Shown here piece after piece: positions 46,820 through 57,143 of a stretch of 64,000 nucleotides of DNA; the stretch's first letter is position 1, and each line of letters opens with the position of its first letter. The notes under the pieces are model-generated. The model was not told the origin of the DNA and ran no database searches. It was given only the letters and a program-made list of their open reading frames with translations. Both the position numbers and the translations under genes were made by a program. The stretch is taken from contig OX335644.1 in assembly GCA_946894095.1 (NCBI GenBank), forward strand, positions 14,179,595 to 14,243,594, read 5' to 3'. The DNA is from Incurvaria masculella (lineage: Eukaryota; Arthropoda; Insecta; Lepidoptera; Incurvariidae).

Positions 46820-48980
46820 TCATGAAGTTGGATATATTATTCTGGATATAGATGGATTATTTTTCTTTAGCGCTGGATTCGGAAGCACATGGAAGTGTTT
46901 CATTTCGTGCACCTCATTATTCGGTATGGCGGTGAGAGCGATTACCAGAATTCCAAAGCAATGCCAAAATGAATTCCTCCCCTGACAACACTCCTGATTC
47001 ATGAACACGGAATCCCAGAATTGACCTCCTGACGCGGGGGCGAGTGCCATGTCAAATCGGGTTTTATAGCGTTTGTGTGTAAGATTGCGCTTGCAAGAAA
47101 GCATTGCGATTGAGAGATTGTGGATGTGATGAAGACGTCGAAAACGTTTCTCTCTCTGGCGTTCGGCCGCAATTGACCGTATATCGGTGGCTCGGGTGTT
47201 AGAAATGGCCTCCATAATGGTGTTTGTTTGTTGCTTTTGGATTTGTTTGGATTTAATTAGTTTCATCATGTTATAAATGGGCATTTTTGTTGGTTATAGT
47301 TTATTCTGTAAGCTAATTTATGGAACTCTGTTTAGTTTTTTTAGTATGGTTGGGTTTGGTTTGGTTGATTTTTTATGGTTTGGTTGGTTTTTTTTGTTTA
47401 CTTTCGATGATTTCGCTACAAAATGCCCATGCCAGATATGAGCTTAACTTATTGTAAACAATGTCAATCAGCCGGCCATAAATTGGCATGGTTTTTATTG
47501 CACAATAAAATATTATATCACATACATTTCTGATTTTCCCGGAGAATTCTTTATATTGAGTAACATTCACATAATCCTGGGAGCGTCCAGAAAATACGTG
47601 TCTCGAATTATCATTATCAAAGCCTCCCACATAAATGGATGAGGTAGGCTGTACGCGCGTTAGGCACGCATTAGAAAATATTTTCACGCCTTCTCTATAG
47701 TGCAAGCACTTTGCCACAGTACCTATTCCGCAGCGAGGCAATCCATTCTAGATTAAGACACTATCACACCGCGCGATTTTACGATTGCTCCTCGATGACC
47801 ATTCGCATCGGTCACTGAATGGAGTGAGCGTTCGCAGTGGCTTTGCTCTGGCGTATCGGTCGCAATTTACTTTTATGATTGGTCGAAGCGGAGGTCCCGC
47901 GCGCCGCGGTGGTCTGCGACTGACTATTAGCGGGCCCTGTCCCCAGTGCTCCGCTTCGCATCGATCTATCCGATCACGCCAGCGCCGTGCCGTGTCGTGC
48001 TCTGTATGTGTACAGTCACGTATGCCCGCGTCCTATGTCACTGGGAAGATAATGCGATCCGTAATTCTTTTACCTCCAAATTGAAATCAGGCGGAAAATT
48101 TAAGAAAAAATCGATTTGGAGAAAGAAGCCAAAGAAAAAAAAGCCAAGAAGGTGAATTTGCCTCTAGCCAGAGTGCAAAAAGCCTGAGAAGAGACATAAA
48201 TACAGAAGAAGACAATGAATGAACGCCTATTTATCGAGAATATAAAAACACACCATATAAAACACCCGATTTGAAGTTTAAAACACAATGAACTCATCTG
48301 TAGCCAGCCAGAGAGCAAGAAATCGACAAGGCGACAGAGATCGAGAAATCTTCCTAGGCGGAGAGTACAAAGTAACTTTGCTAAGGAATAACAACTGAGG
48401 AAGAAGAAATAAGGATTACGTTACGCATAGCTGTCTATCGTTTCCTCCTTTGCCAATGGATGCGGTGCGCTGATGAGTGGGGTATTCGCGGTATTCTTTC
48501 GCTTCGTGAGAGGGGTGAGGGGTCGTTTCGGAGATGAGGAAAATCGTTCGTTCTAGTGCATTTCTTTATTGTTATGCAAAGCCGACAGCATTTCCTACTG
48601 GAGGAAATGACGGACTTCTAATGGGTGAGGTCAAGGGATTGCGTGCAATGTGATGCGTCTAACTGCACTATGCAAGTGGCTGCATCGAGCGGTCACTTGA
48701 CATTCCGTACGTCTTAGGGTTGCATTAAGTCGAGAAACGTAAATCGGGATAGGATAGACCGTCCTTTGATTGGGACGAAATTTAGGTGTTCAAGGCAATA
48801 TTATCGACATCAATGAATTGGAATAAATGTGTTTGTTTGATAGATTATGTTTGAATTGAACGAGTATACCTCGGAATATAGAGTACAAAAATATAGGGCT
48901 ATACCTACATATAACAGAAAGGTATGATCAGTAAAATAGTAAAAAATTATAAATAAGATATCTTCAAAAAAATATTTATT
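46820..48980. other. Intronic DNA with open frames of unknown meaning
   Basis: Minus-strand open frames at 47741-47373 (122 codons) and 47284-46820 (154 codons) lie close together in different frames. I recognise no domain, and neighbouring bases show no splice pattern that joins them. They could be remnants of a transposon ORF, or chance. Confidence 0.25.
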
Positions 48981-48983
48981 TTA

Positions 48984-49105
48984 AGAAGTGGACTTGAGAA
49001 AAACGGGGACAATTAGGGACATTTGCACATATCTAGGCGGAACGACATTTTTCACAAAAAAGTGGGATAAATCCCGATTTTTAGGGACGTATGGTAACCC
49101 TAGCA
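48984..49105 (-). repeat. Fragment of fold-back element C
   Basis: AGTGGGATAAATCCCGATTT and GACGTATGGTAACCCTAG resemble the element at 53633-53836 (GCGGGATAAATCC; TATGGCAACCCC). Confidence 0.55.
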
Positions 49106-49289
49106 CGTCCGCCGGCGGCCGATTGAATACGTCGCAATCTGGAGCGGTGACCGTTTCACAGCTGCCGCAGCCGCCGAACCTATTATAATTCTATCACATC
49201 CTATGTATTATATCAATTATGAGTTATCTTATTGCAGGCTAGAAGATGCCTATAGAAGAATCTAATAGCATTGAAGTACTACGAAAAAA

Positions 49290-49505
49290 AGTCCATCAAT
49301 ACCGGACTTCTGTTGTATGCTCTTCGGAGCTGCATAAGGCTGTCCCTCGGTTCCCTTTCTACCACCGCAACGCGGAACAGGCAGGGAATTCAACCATTCA
49401 CAGTCGACATACCCAAAATAAGAGCCCATCGACGCTCTTGATCTTGTATCTATGGTAAAATATGGAATCGACTCCCTGCCGAGGTTTTGAAGTACAACCT
49501 GGGGT
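49290..49505 (+). mobile_element. LINE 3'-end fragment
   Basis: GTATGCTCTTCGGAGCTGCA, CAACGCGGAACAGGCAGG, CATTCACAGTCGACATAC and TATGGAATCGACTCCCTGCC, then AACCTGGGGTTT. The best-preserved nucleotide match to the pieces at 8170, 10270 and 13600; no intact ORF. Confidence 0.75.
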
Positions 49506-49507
49506 TT

Positions 49508-49548
49508 ACAGTGGTATTAGCCATCAATGTCCAGTTCCATAAAATATA
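49508..49548 (+). repeat. SINE tail fragment
   Basis: CAGTGGTATTAGCCATCAAT and GTCCAGTTCCATAAAA. Confidence 0.6.
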
Positions 49549-50194
49549 TATAAAATTCTCGATAAATCTCATTCCGGATGTGCGGTAAGGCCGCGTTCTG
49601 TGAACGATTACTGGAACGGCACAGCGCAATACCCCCCGGTCGACGATGCTCGATCGCCTAGTGGACGATCTAGAAACTAGATTACCGCCATCTGGTGCCA
49701 GATTACCGCCATTACATCCGCAATTTGTCCCCGTACGCGCCAAAATAGCCGCGCCGCCGATTCCGCAAAATGGCGGTGCATTGGCGTGCAATTTCCTTTT
49801 CTCCGTTTTTAGCGTTGATTAGATACGAGAGGATGCCGTGAAATGGAAATATTGCCCGACTGATGAATTAGGTATTGATTCGATCGAGCGATTGAATTTG
49901 CATTTGTACGAATGATTTGGGCTAATATCTGACTGTTAAAACAAGCTATTAAAGGCGGCGGCAAAAGCCTTAGAGGTTTTGATCATTAACGATAACATCA
50001 TTTAATGATATCATTACTTCTGAAACTGCTATGTGCATATGTGTGTAGGTTCAATAAGGTAATGAAGATTTAGCTATTCGGTTATTGGACACTGCTAAAA
50101 ATACCTATGCTGTGGCATAACACACCTTATGGATTAATTTATAAACGTCATATATGCCATGTCGGCTATATAATACATTTAATTATTAATTCTA

Positions 50195-50598
50195 AGCGGC
50201 TCGTAGCCTAGTGGCGCGGGGACTGGCCTAGCGTACCAGAAGCCTGGGTTCAATACCTACATGCATCACTGTCTTTCTCTTCAGAGTTCGATACGTGCAT
50301 TTCGTCACGAATGCGAGCTACTTCATGGTTCGGAATCCATGTAAAACTGTAGGTCCCCTTCCCCTACTAGGTGGTAGGGATTAAGCCCGCCCGGGTTGGT
50401 ACCATCGCATTGGATGAAGAATTGGTCGAAGCGGCAATGAAAAATTGTCCGTGTTTTCCATTCAGTTCAATGTAGCCGTGCACATAAAGGGGTCCTGGCA
50501 TGGCACCTGATTCCTTCGGGAATGTGGTGTATTGGGCTAATATCATAACGGTAGTTGTGTGGTATTAGCCATCCATGTCAGGTCGCATAAAAAAAAAA
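50195..50598 (+). repeat. SINE, tRNA-type head, full length (best copy)
   Basis: 404 bp, complete from head to A run. Head AGCGGCTCGTAGCCTAGTGG (A box) and GGGTTCAATACC (B box), 44 bp apart as in a tRNA. The body has CACGAATGCGAGCTAC, CCTACTAGGTGGTAGGG, GTTGGTACCATCGCATTGG, GGTCGAAGCGGCAATG and AATGTAGCCGTGCACATAAA. The tail has GGGCTAATATCATAACGG and TAGCCATCCATGTCAGGT, then A8-10. Use this copy as the family reference. A target-site duplication is not clear (ATTAAT on both sides at best). Confidence 0.9.
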
Positions 50599-51132
50599 TT
50601 AATACAATTACAAAAATATAAAATAAATATAATAAATGACATATAATAGCCGAGGAGTTTTCAATTATGGCGCCAGGAACCAAAAGAGCATGCATATACG
50701 AACACGTGGCCTGAACACAGGTCTTATCGCCCGAAAGGTTCCTTTGGACATTTTGAAAGCTGAGACCGCGTCGACGATGAAGGCTACAAGTGACCTCGCG
50801 TGCAACAAGATGGCCTAAAAAAACATATGTTTTTTAGGTAACGCGAAATCGATGCTTCCAACGTAAGCGTTTGGTCTTGTGCCGCCACTGCAGATGCATG
50901 TGGCTGCACAGGTGGTCTTTCCGCTCACTTCCCCGCTCCACGCTACACTCATTTACATATGTATCGGTAGCGTGGAATAGGTATCGAACGGACGTCCAAT
51001 CGAGGCACGATGGAGACATCCGCCACGGTATCAGATCGTCGATACTGCGCCTGCGCGGACCTCCTCCGCGCCACCGCGCTACGGCACACATCATTAGTGC
51101 GCCTGCTACTCGCTAGCGTATACCTGAGCCCC

Positions 51133-51467
51133 TAGTCCGACTTGTCACCTAAATTGCCGTTTACGCCAAACCGATTGAATAGCGTTTTAAAACGTATGGA
51201 GGAATTGAAAAGCGCGTGAAGTGGGCGTTAAGCGAACTATCATTTGCAAGTCTGAGTTTGATTTGACACCTTGCACGTCGTCGCCGTAAATACGTTAAGG
51301 TTGCCAATTAGCCGACTCCGTGTTTTCATACAAAACGGTAGTCCGAGTTTTATTTTGACAGCCCGAAGAAGTAAAACCACTCAATAGTATACGTTTCTAT
51401 GGGTTTACCGTTTTTACGTAACATCGAAGTTCCGTAAACGCCGATTTTGGTGAGAACTCGGACTGAA
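51133..51467. mobile_element. MITE-like fold-back element E
   Basis: Terminal inverted repeats of about 35 bp: AGTCCGACTTGTCACCTAAA-TTGCCGTTTACG at the left and CCGTAAACGCCGATTTTGGT-GAGAACTCGGACT at the right. Interior GTGGGCGTTAAGCGAACTAT and GAGTTTGATTTGACACC recur at 60262-60436, a half copy. Confidence 0.75.
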
Positions 51468-51681
51468 CATACTACGTAGGTACGGGACTTGTGCACAGTT
51501 CGACGGAGAGCCCGAGGCACGCTTATGCTCAAGCAACGTGATTGACAGCAGGTGGCAATAGATACATGAAGAATAAATAAAAGCGTTAAATTCATCTTAA
51601 TCTTAAACACTGTTAATAGGACGCATTGACTACGGGAGGAGGGACATTAGCAAAATTCCAATTCCATATGGGCATAGAGGA

Positions 51682-51705
51682 GGTGGCGGAATTGGTAGAC
51701 GCACC
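51682..51705 (+). other. Bacterial-type tRNA-Leu 5' fragment (not a working tRNA)
   Basis: GGTGGCGGAATTGGTAGACG followed by CACC reproduces the D-stem/D-loop region of bacterial tRNA-Leu (as I recall it, GGTGGCGGAATTGGTAGACG is in E. coli tRNA-Leu genes). What follows does not fold into anticodon and T arms, and no B box follows. Either a fragment of bacterial origin or a striking coincidence. Confidence 0.5.
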
Positions 51706-51709
51706 GCCT

Positions 51710-53013
51710 GCGAAAGGTTGCTTGCTGGTTCATGAAATAGTTATGTTGACAGCTTTCTTTCTTTAATGTATGTGTCCTTCCTTCACGATCGATCCTACAT
51801 AAATTCGTTGAAAAAAGTAACGTACAGTAGGCGCAAATCAGGTATCAAAGTAGGGCGCGCCCCCTGGCTCACTCCTCAGGCTTGTCTTTGATGGAGAGAA
51901 AAGGAGACCCATAGCACCAAAAAATCCGATTAGATCCTATTTTTGACCGAGCGAAGGCGAAGCTCGAGCGCCGATCTCCGTTTCAGATTGTGCAAAATTG
52001 ATTTCTTATGTGCGGCTGCTCTCTATACAGGTCGCTTTTCCCAACCGATTCTCGTTACATTTTTCGAGACGGTTCGGTAATTATATAGATTTTTAAGCAG
52101 AGCTAGTTTTTATTTTTTTAAGTGTACTTTTTTCCAAATGTTTTACATTTATCCTGTAATGCTAATCAAAATTCTAAAAACTGTTGTTAATTAAATGAAA
52201 GGTAATTTATATTAGAGGCACAGACTTTAAAATAAAATATAAACGTACAAATCAAAACCTAAGTTAGACGCCGTCTCCGTAGAATACGCGAGCTCACTGA
52301 ACCGCGGTAGCTCTTTAGGGTTGAAAATTAATTGGAGTGGTTAGTTAGCTAGTTAACTAGCTGCTCAGACTCCATTGAAATTGAGTCGTCTGGATCTAGA
52401 GATATGCACAAGATCGTTATCTGGCGAGGTAATAGCTGCCATACAAGATGCATGGTCTGCCGTAGCTTTCCGCTGTGACATGTATACATATATGTAGGCG
52501 TACCTAATCCAGGAGGGTATTTGTATATTTAGCTAGTTGATCAAACCGTTTCTTATTATTTTTCAAATAATTTCCGTAACTGAAAAAATGTGTATTTACA
52601 TAAAAACCAAGCGATAGTTTTTCAAGAACAATAGAAAATACGGATACAATGGGCATATCTATTCGTAATATTGTTCATTAAAATCTTTCGGTCAAATCTT
52701 TCGAGAAATAAATATATACTATATAAAAAGAAAAACGTTAGTAAAGTATAATGGTCCCTCCATGTCCTCCGAGTATACTTAGTAAGTACAAGTGGATAGA
52801 TGCTGGGATTGTTAATGAAAATATTTCATTCATTAACATATTAGCGAAGTGCTCTCCCGGCCTCTGCCATGAGCAACCAGTGTGCCTTATCGGAGGCTAA
52901 AAGTGTCGTATAAAATTAATAGTTGACAGGTCATACGTTTGGGTTTGCAGTGAGAGTATCTATTCATTTCCACTAAATTCTTCTAGAAGCAAAAACTGAC
53001 GCATATGGGTAGA
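51710..53013. other. Intronic DNA, nothing recognised
   Basis: No gene or known repeat seen on either strand. A short segment at 52342-52366 (GTTAGTTAGCTAGTTAACTA) is internally repetitive. Confidence 0.4.
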
Positions 53014-53043
53014 CCATGGAGGTGAACTTCCTCACCTCCATGG
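53014..53043. repeat. Hairpin with CCATGGAGGTGA arms
   Basis: CCATGGAGGTGA (53014-53025) and its complement (53032-53043). The same arm sequence recurs in a second hairpin at 63555-63588. Confidence 0.85.
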
Positions 53044-53097
53044 GGTAGACATTATAGTCGTCATCATATTTTTTTGTTACCGGAGGTTGATGGCTAT

Positions 53098-53218
53098 TGA
53101 CAACATTATTGACACCGAATTTGCGCAGGATTGAAGTGCCATGCCAGGAGCTTCCCTTTATGAGCACGGCTAGATTGAACTGAATGGAATAGATGGAAAA
53201 TTTACAGCAGCCGCTTCA
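53098..53218 (-). repeat. SINE fragment
   Basis: AAGTGCCATGCCAGGAGCTT, TATGAGCACGGCTAGATTGA and CAGCCGCTTC match the shared body/tail, minus orientation. Confidence 0.7.
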
Positions 53219-53632
53219 CTGTACACTTAATATTATATTCTGAATGAAGCATCTCCAAGGAAATAATAGAAAAAATATTTAATAACACTCAAATCGCCTA
53301 AGCTGCAAAGAAAGTACTGCTAAAATGTACGTGCCACATCCATACATTAAACTGAACAGAAGCGCATTGCTTGGATACCAGAACACGTGAGTTTACACCG
53401 GTCGAGTGCAGTGGAGCAGCTCGCGACTCGCCTGGCCATTAGGCGGTGGCGTGCGTGCCGCGTCGTCATTGTTCCACGGTGCAGCGAGTGCGCGCTTCGT
53501 GTCAAGCGGTAGCCTCGCGCATCAATCAAACATTCTTCTGTGATGTGATTCTTTCTTAATTAACTGCCCGGTCGTCCAAATATGTTTGGTATGATACAAT
53601 ACAGCGACTTCATGTTGGTAATTTGAATTGGC

Positions 53633-53836
53633 ATTAGGGTTGTCATATTTCCGGAAAAAGCGGGATAAATCCGTGCCCTGGTACAAGGCAAAATGTAAAA
53701 AAGAAAAATAATTCTACAAATTGATCGAGCACTCGAATATTGTTTTGAAAAATTTGAAATCCTAAGTTTGACTCTAAACCAAGGCCTCGACCTGTCTTGT
53801 CCTGATTTAAGTTCATGACTTATGGCAACCCCAATG
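53633..53836. mobile_element. MITE-like fold-back element C
   Basis: About 200 bp with ends CATTAGGGTTGTCATA and TATGGCAACCCCAATG, inverted with few mismatches over 16-18 bp. Confidence 0.65.
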
Positions 53837-55300
53837 AGCTAGAGCTAGACACTGCCATACGAGACTTTATTTGAATATTCATGGCTATTATAATTCTCAC
53901 GCAAATCCCCTGCGCGGGAATCGAAAACTATGTCGCCATCATCTGATTTAGTTGAAATATTTCACAATAATACAGCCGATGTAAACGTATCATTATTCAC
54001 GTATGTTGCACTAGCACGACAATAGCACGCTACGCAACTGGTCTGCGGCAGAGGATTGTCGTACGACTGCACAATCTATCACCGCGTATCGAAGTGTCCC
54101 AACGATAATTGTCACCCGTCCTGGAGCTTCGCGTGGGAAAACGAGTAATAATTTTACATTTCCATAATATCTGTAGCAGTAGTGGGTTGCACCACGCGCC
54201 GAGCGTACTCTACAAAAGAGCGCATGCGCAGGTACACTCGCGTAACATTCAATTGGTTACCTTTATTTGGGAATATAGTTTTGGCGCAATTCAAGTAACT
54301 CAGGTGTATGTAGTTTGAAAACCTACAGTCGTATTCAGAAAGGACCTGTCAAAACTTAGTACCAGATTTGCACCGGACTAACCATACAGAAACCGGTTTA
54401 GTCCGACCTTAAAACGCATACTAAAGTTAGTCTGCCCACTATGAATAGAGCTGCTAAAGTCTTCTTTAAAATTGTATTAAATTAAATTAGAGTTATAGCG
54501 GAACAGTCAAGTCAACCTAAACGGAGTCGAAATTGATTTTGCGCGGTCAGTGAATATGGCGTATATACAGCAAATGGTATTGTTTAGTCTTATAAAAATA
54601 TTGTTAGAGAGCTCTCCAAAACGCTATGATAAAAACAATGAAGTGAAACGATGTTCTTGGTTCACTGTATTTATTGAAAAAGGATACAAAATTCGAATAC
54701 AAAGGGAATGAATGGATTAAACTTTTATTTCCATGCGGAAACGCATTTAGGTTTTTATGGATTCATTTTAACACAACCTGCAGATATTAAATGCGACTAC
54801 AGTGGTCGTTCAGTCTTAATCCATTCCCGGAGCTCACGCTGCAGTTTTAAAAATACGGTACCAAGGTATTGCACAGAGTGTACGCAGCAATAAATGGATA
54901 TGCATTCGAGTATGTTTGGGTCGTGGTGCGACTATGTCGATCGGTTGCTCAACACACGTGCGGTGCGCCCAACACTCCCCGATCGTGCGGCTTGTTGGCC
55001 ACTTGCTCATAGCAGGCGGTTGTGACTTGGTGATATATCTACCTCGCGTGCAAAGACGACCAACGTCATTGGTTACTTCTTTCTTCTTTACTAGCTTTGT
55101 AAACGCCTCCAATAAACGTAACAAAATATATAATATTTAGTATTAGTTCCAATCTTTGTTCAGATCAAATGTTTTTTTATTTATTTAGTATTAAGGAATT
55201 CAACAGCGTTATGTAAAGGTAGTTATGGCTAATTCAAGAATTACATTGATAAGTCTGGAATTGTGAGCTCAGATGCATAGCATTTTAATTAGAATGGTTA
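53837..55300. other. Intronic DNA, nothing certain
   Basis: Open frames (for example minus 54834-55124) lack recognisable domains. No SINE piece seen. Confidence 0.35.
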
Positions 55301-55307
55301 CATCCAT

Positions 55308-55510
55308 ACTAATCCGTATAATATTATAAATACAAAAGTAACTCTGTCTGTCTGTTGTGTTTTCACGCCGAAACGGCTGAACCATGTTTGATGAATTTCT
55401 GTAGAGAGATAGTCTGGACCTTGGAGAAGGATATACGCTACCTTTTGTAACGATAAATAAACTTTAAAGAGATGAAATAGGGGATGAAGGCTTGTATGGG
55501 AAACTCATGT
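55308..55510 (-). repeat. Fragment of the ACTAG...TATAGAT element
   Basis: GTATAATATTATAAATACAA, CTCTGTCTGTCTGTTGTG and CGAAACGGCTGAACCATGTT, then GATATACGCTACCTTTTG; related to 21610-21832 and 11283-11425. Confidence 0.6.
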
Positions 55511-55559
55511 ATCATAAAATGGTAGGTTCAGTCCAACATCAGTCAGAAACAGCAATGAC

Positions 55560-55933
55560 CGGCAGTGCAATTACGAAGCACAAAATTGGGTGTAGGTTGC
55601 TGTACTTACAGCAATATGACAGCTTTTGCGATTACGAAATCGATGCATTCACAAATGGTGCGGCACTCAGCGCTACCCGCAGCAATTAGGTCGAACAGGT
55701 ATTACGAAACGCCAAAGAACTGTCAAATGCGGGGAGGTCGCTGCGTGAATGAACCCGCAGCTGTCCAAATTGATTCTACTGCGCAGTAGCTTTATCGCAA
55801 CTAGAGAGCCTACGTGCTACGTGCTGGATGTAGGTGGATAAAAAACGGCTTCGTAATCGCGCTTTAGAAAGGACGGGGGCGCACCTACACGTACCGCGGC
55901 ACCATCCTCAAATTTTGCGTAATCGCACTGCCG
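55560..55933. mobile_element. MITE-like fold-back element B, copy 2
   Basis: About 374 bp with termini CGGCAGTGCAATTACG and CGTAATCGCACTGCCG as inverted repeats. Interior stretches near 55640 and 55850 repeat the same CGATTACGAA motif. Longer than copy 1 (149 bp), which is probably an internal deletion derivative. Confidence 0.8.
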
Positions 55934-56073
55934 ATCGGAGCCGGGTACCTCAGGTAGTATGTATATACATCGCTTAAAAAGCTGCGATAAGTGGGTTGTG
56001 TGTGATGTGTGCGTGTGTAAATAAGGTGCTTGTGCAGAGGAACAGGGTGTGTAAGATTAGGGGGGAAGGGGTG

Positions 56074-56207
56074 AGTTTAGGGATGAATGTGATGTGAAAT
56101 TATGGGGAAAAAGGGTGGGCAGACATTAACTCCGGGTTATAGTTTAGGTATGAATGTGATGTGAAATTATGGGGAAAAAGGGTGGGCAGACATTCACTCC
56201 GGGTTAT
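56074..56207 (+). repeat. 67-bp tandem duplication
   Basis: Units 56074-56140 and 56141-56207 (AGTTTAGG, ATGAATGTGATGTGAAATTA, GGGTGGGCAGACATT) differ at two or three bases. Confidence 0.9.
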
Positions 56208-56389
56208 AGTTTTGATGACTTTATTCCGAAAATATGTACGTAAATATGGTGCCTTAGCCTATACGGTCTGTTCTTTCAACTAAAGTTCATGTAGCCTATC
56301 CTGTAAGTATTGCAACTTTTTGTGTAATAAAGCTCAGTGCCAACACACACGAGCGGGAGAAGATTACAGCGTCTGGCTCCGGTTCGGTA

Positions 56390-56570
56390 GCAGAACAGCT
56401 AGCTCATCTGCGTACGATTCGCTCGCGCTTGCGACGCGCCGCGGTGCCGCGCTCACGAGCCACTCTGGCTCATGGCGTCGTCGGTGGATGCTCACGACTC
56501 GTGCTCACGAGAGACACCGCCGCGCCGCCGGCGAGTCTTGCGTCTGTGTCGGCGACAGTGTTGCGTCGTA
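56390..56570. other. GC-rich island
   Basis: CpG-dense stretch (GCGACGCGCCGCGGTGCCGC; CACCGCCGCGCCGCCGGCGA) with no supported gene. Confidence 0.45.
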
Positions 56571-56924
56571 ATTGCCGTATGTCAATTTGTTGCGCAATTT
56601 TATTCGTGATATTGGGATGTGACAATAAAGGGTGCATCACGTTTCAATGAACCAAGAATTATTTTTCTAAAATGTTGGACTTTAAATAAATAAACTGAAA
56701 GATATGTCCGGACGTTTTATTGATAATTTAACTTATATCCGCGATATACTCCTCTGAAAATTGGCATACAAATACAAGAAGGCTTATATCATGGGTACAA
56801 GTTAAGTAGTTTGACTGAGGAAACAGGCACTAGGCATTGGGAGAAACTTGATATTATCTATTTATTCTCTTTATGTGAAACTGCTGTTGATTGTATTGTA
56901 AATCAGCACTCACTGAGGCTGCGT

Positions 56925-57143
56925 TCCGAATTGCGCTGAAAGTGCTCAGAGCCTCCATTATGAGTTACAGATCATTTATCGAAATTACGCTGAGCTCGTC
57001 GATTTCGCAGGTGTACACCATTGCATAGTGGTGGCCAGCTCTATTCGATGGTGTTAACCTACGTAATCGAAAAACTCAACGAAATTTCGATAAGTGATTT
57101 GTAACTCTTAATAATGGCTCTGAGCACTGTCAGCGCGATTCGG
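56925..57143. mobile_element. MITE-like fold-back element D
   Basis: About 219 bp and almost wholly palindromic, with arms near 105 bp: TCCGAATTGCGCTGAAAGTG-CTCAGAGCC faces GGCTCTGAGCACTGTCAGCG-CGATTCGGA; TTATCGAAATTACG faces CGAAATTTCGATAA. Confidence 0.85.

Noticed and set aside
46820..47741. Two neighbouring minus-strand open frames (122 and 154 codons)
   Set aside because: Different frames, no motif recognised, no GT-AG pattern joining them. Kept only as an unexplained region.
50195..50275. Functional tRNA gene (A and B boxes)
   Set aside because: It is the head of a 404-bp SINE with body and A tail, and a second copy exists at 1716-2122.
51682..51760. Functional tRNA gene
   Set aside because: Only the D-arm region is present; no anticodon stem, T arm or acceptor pairing.
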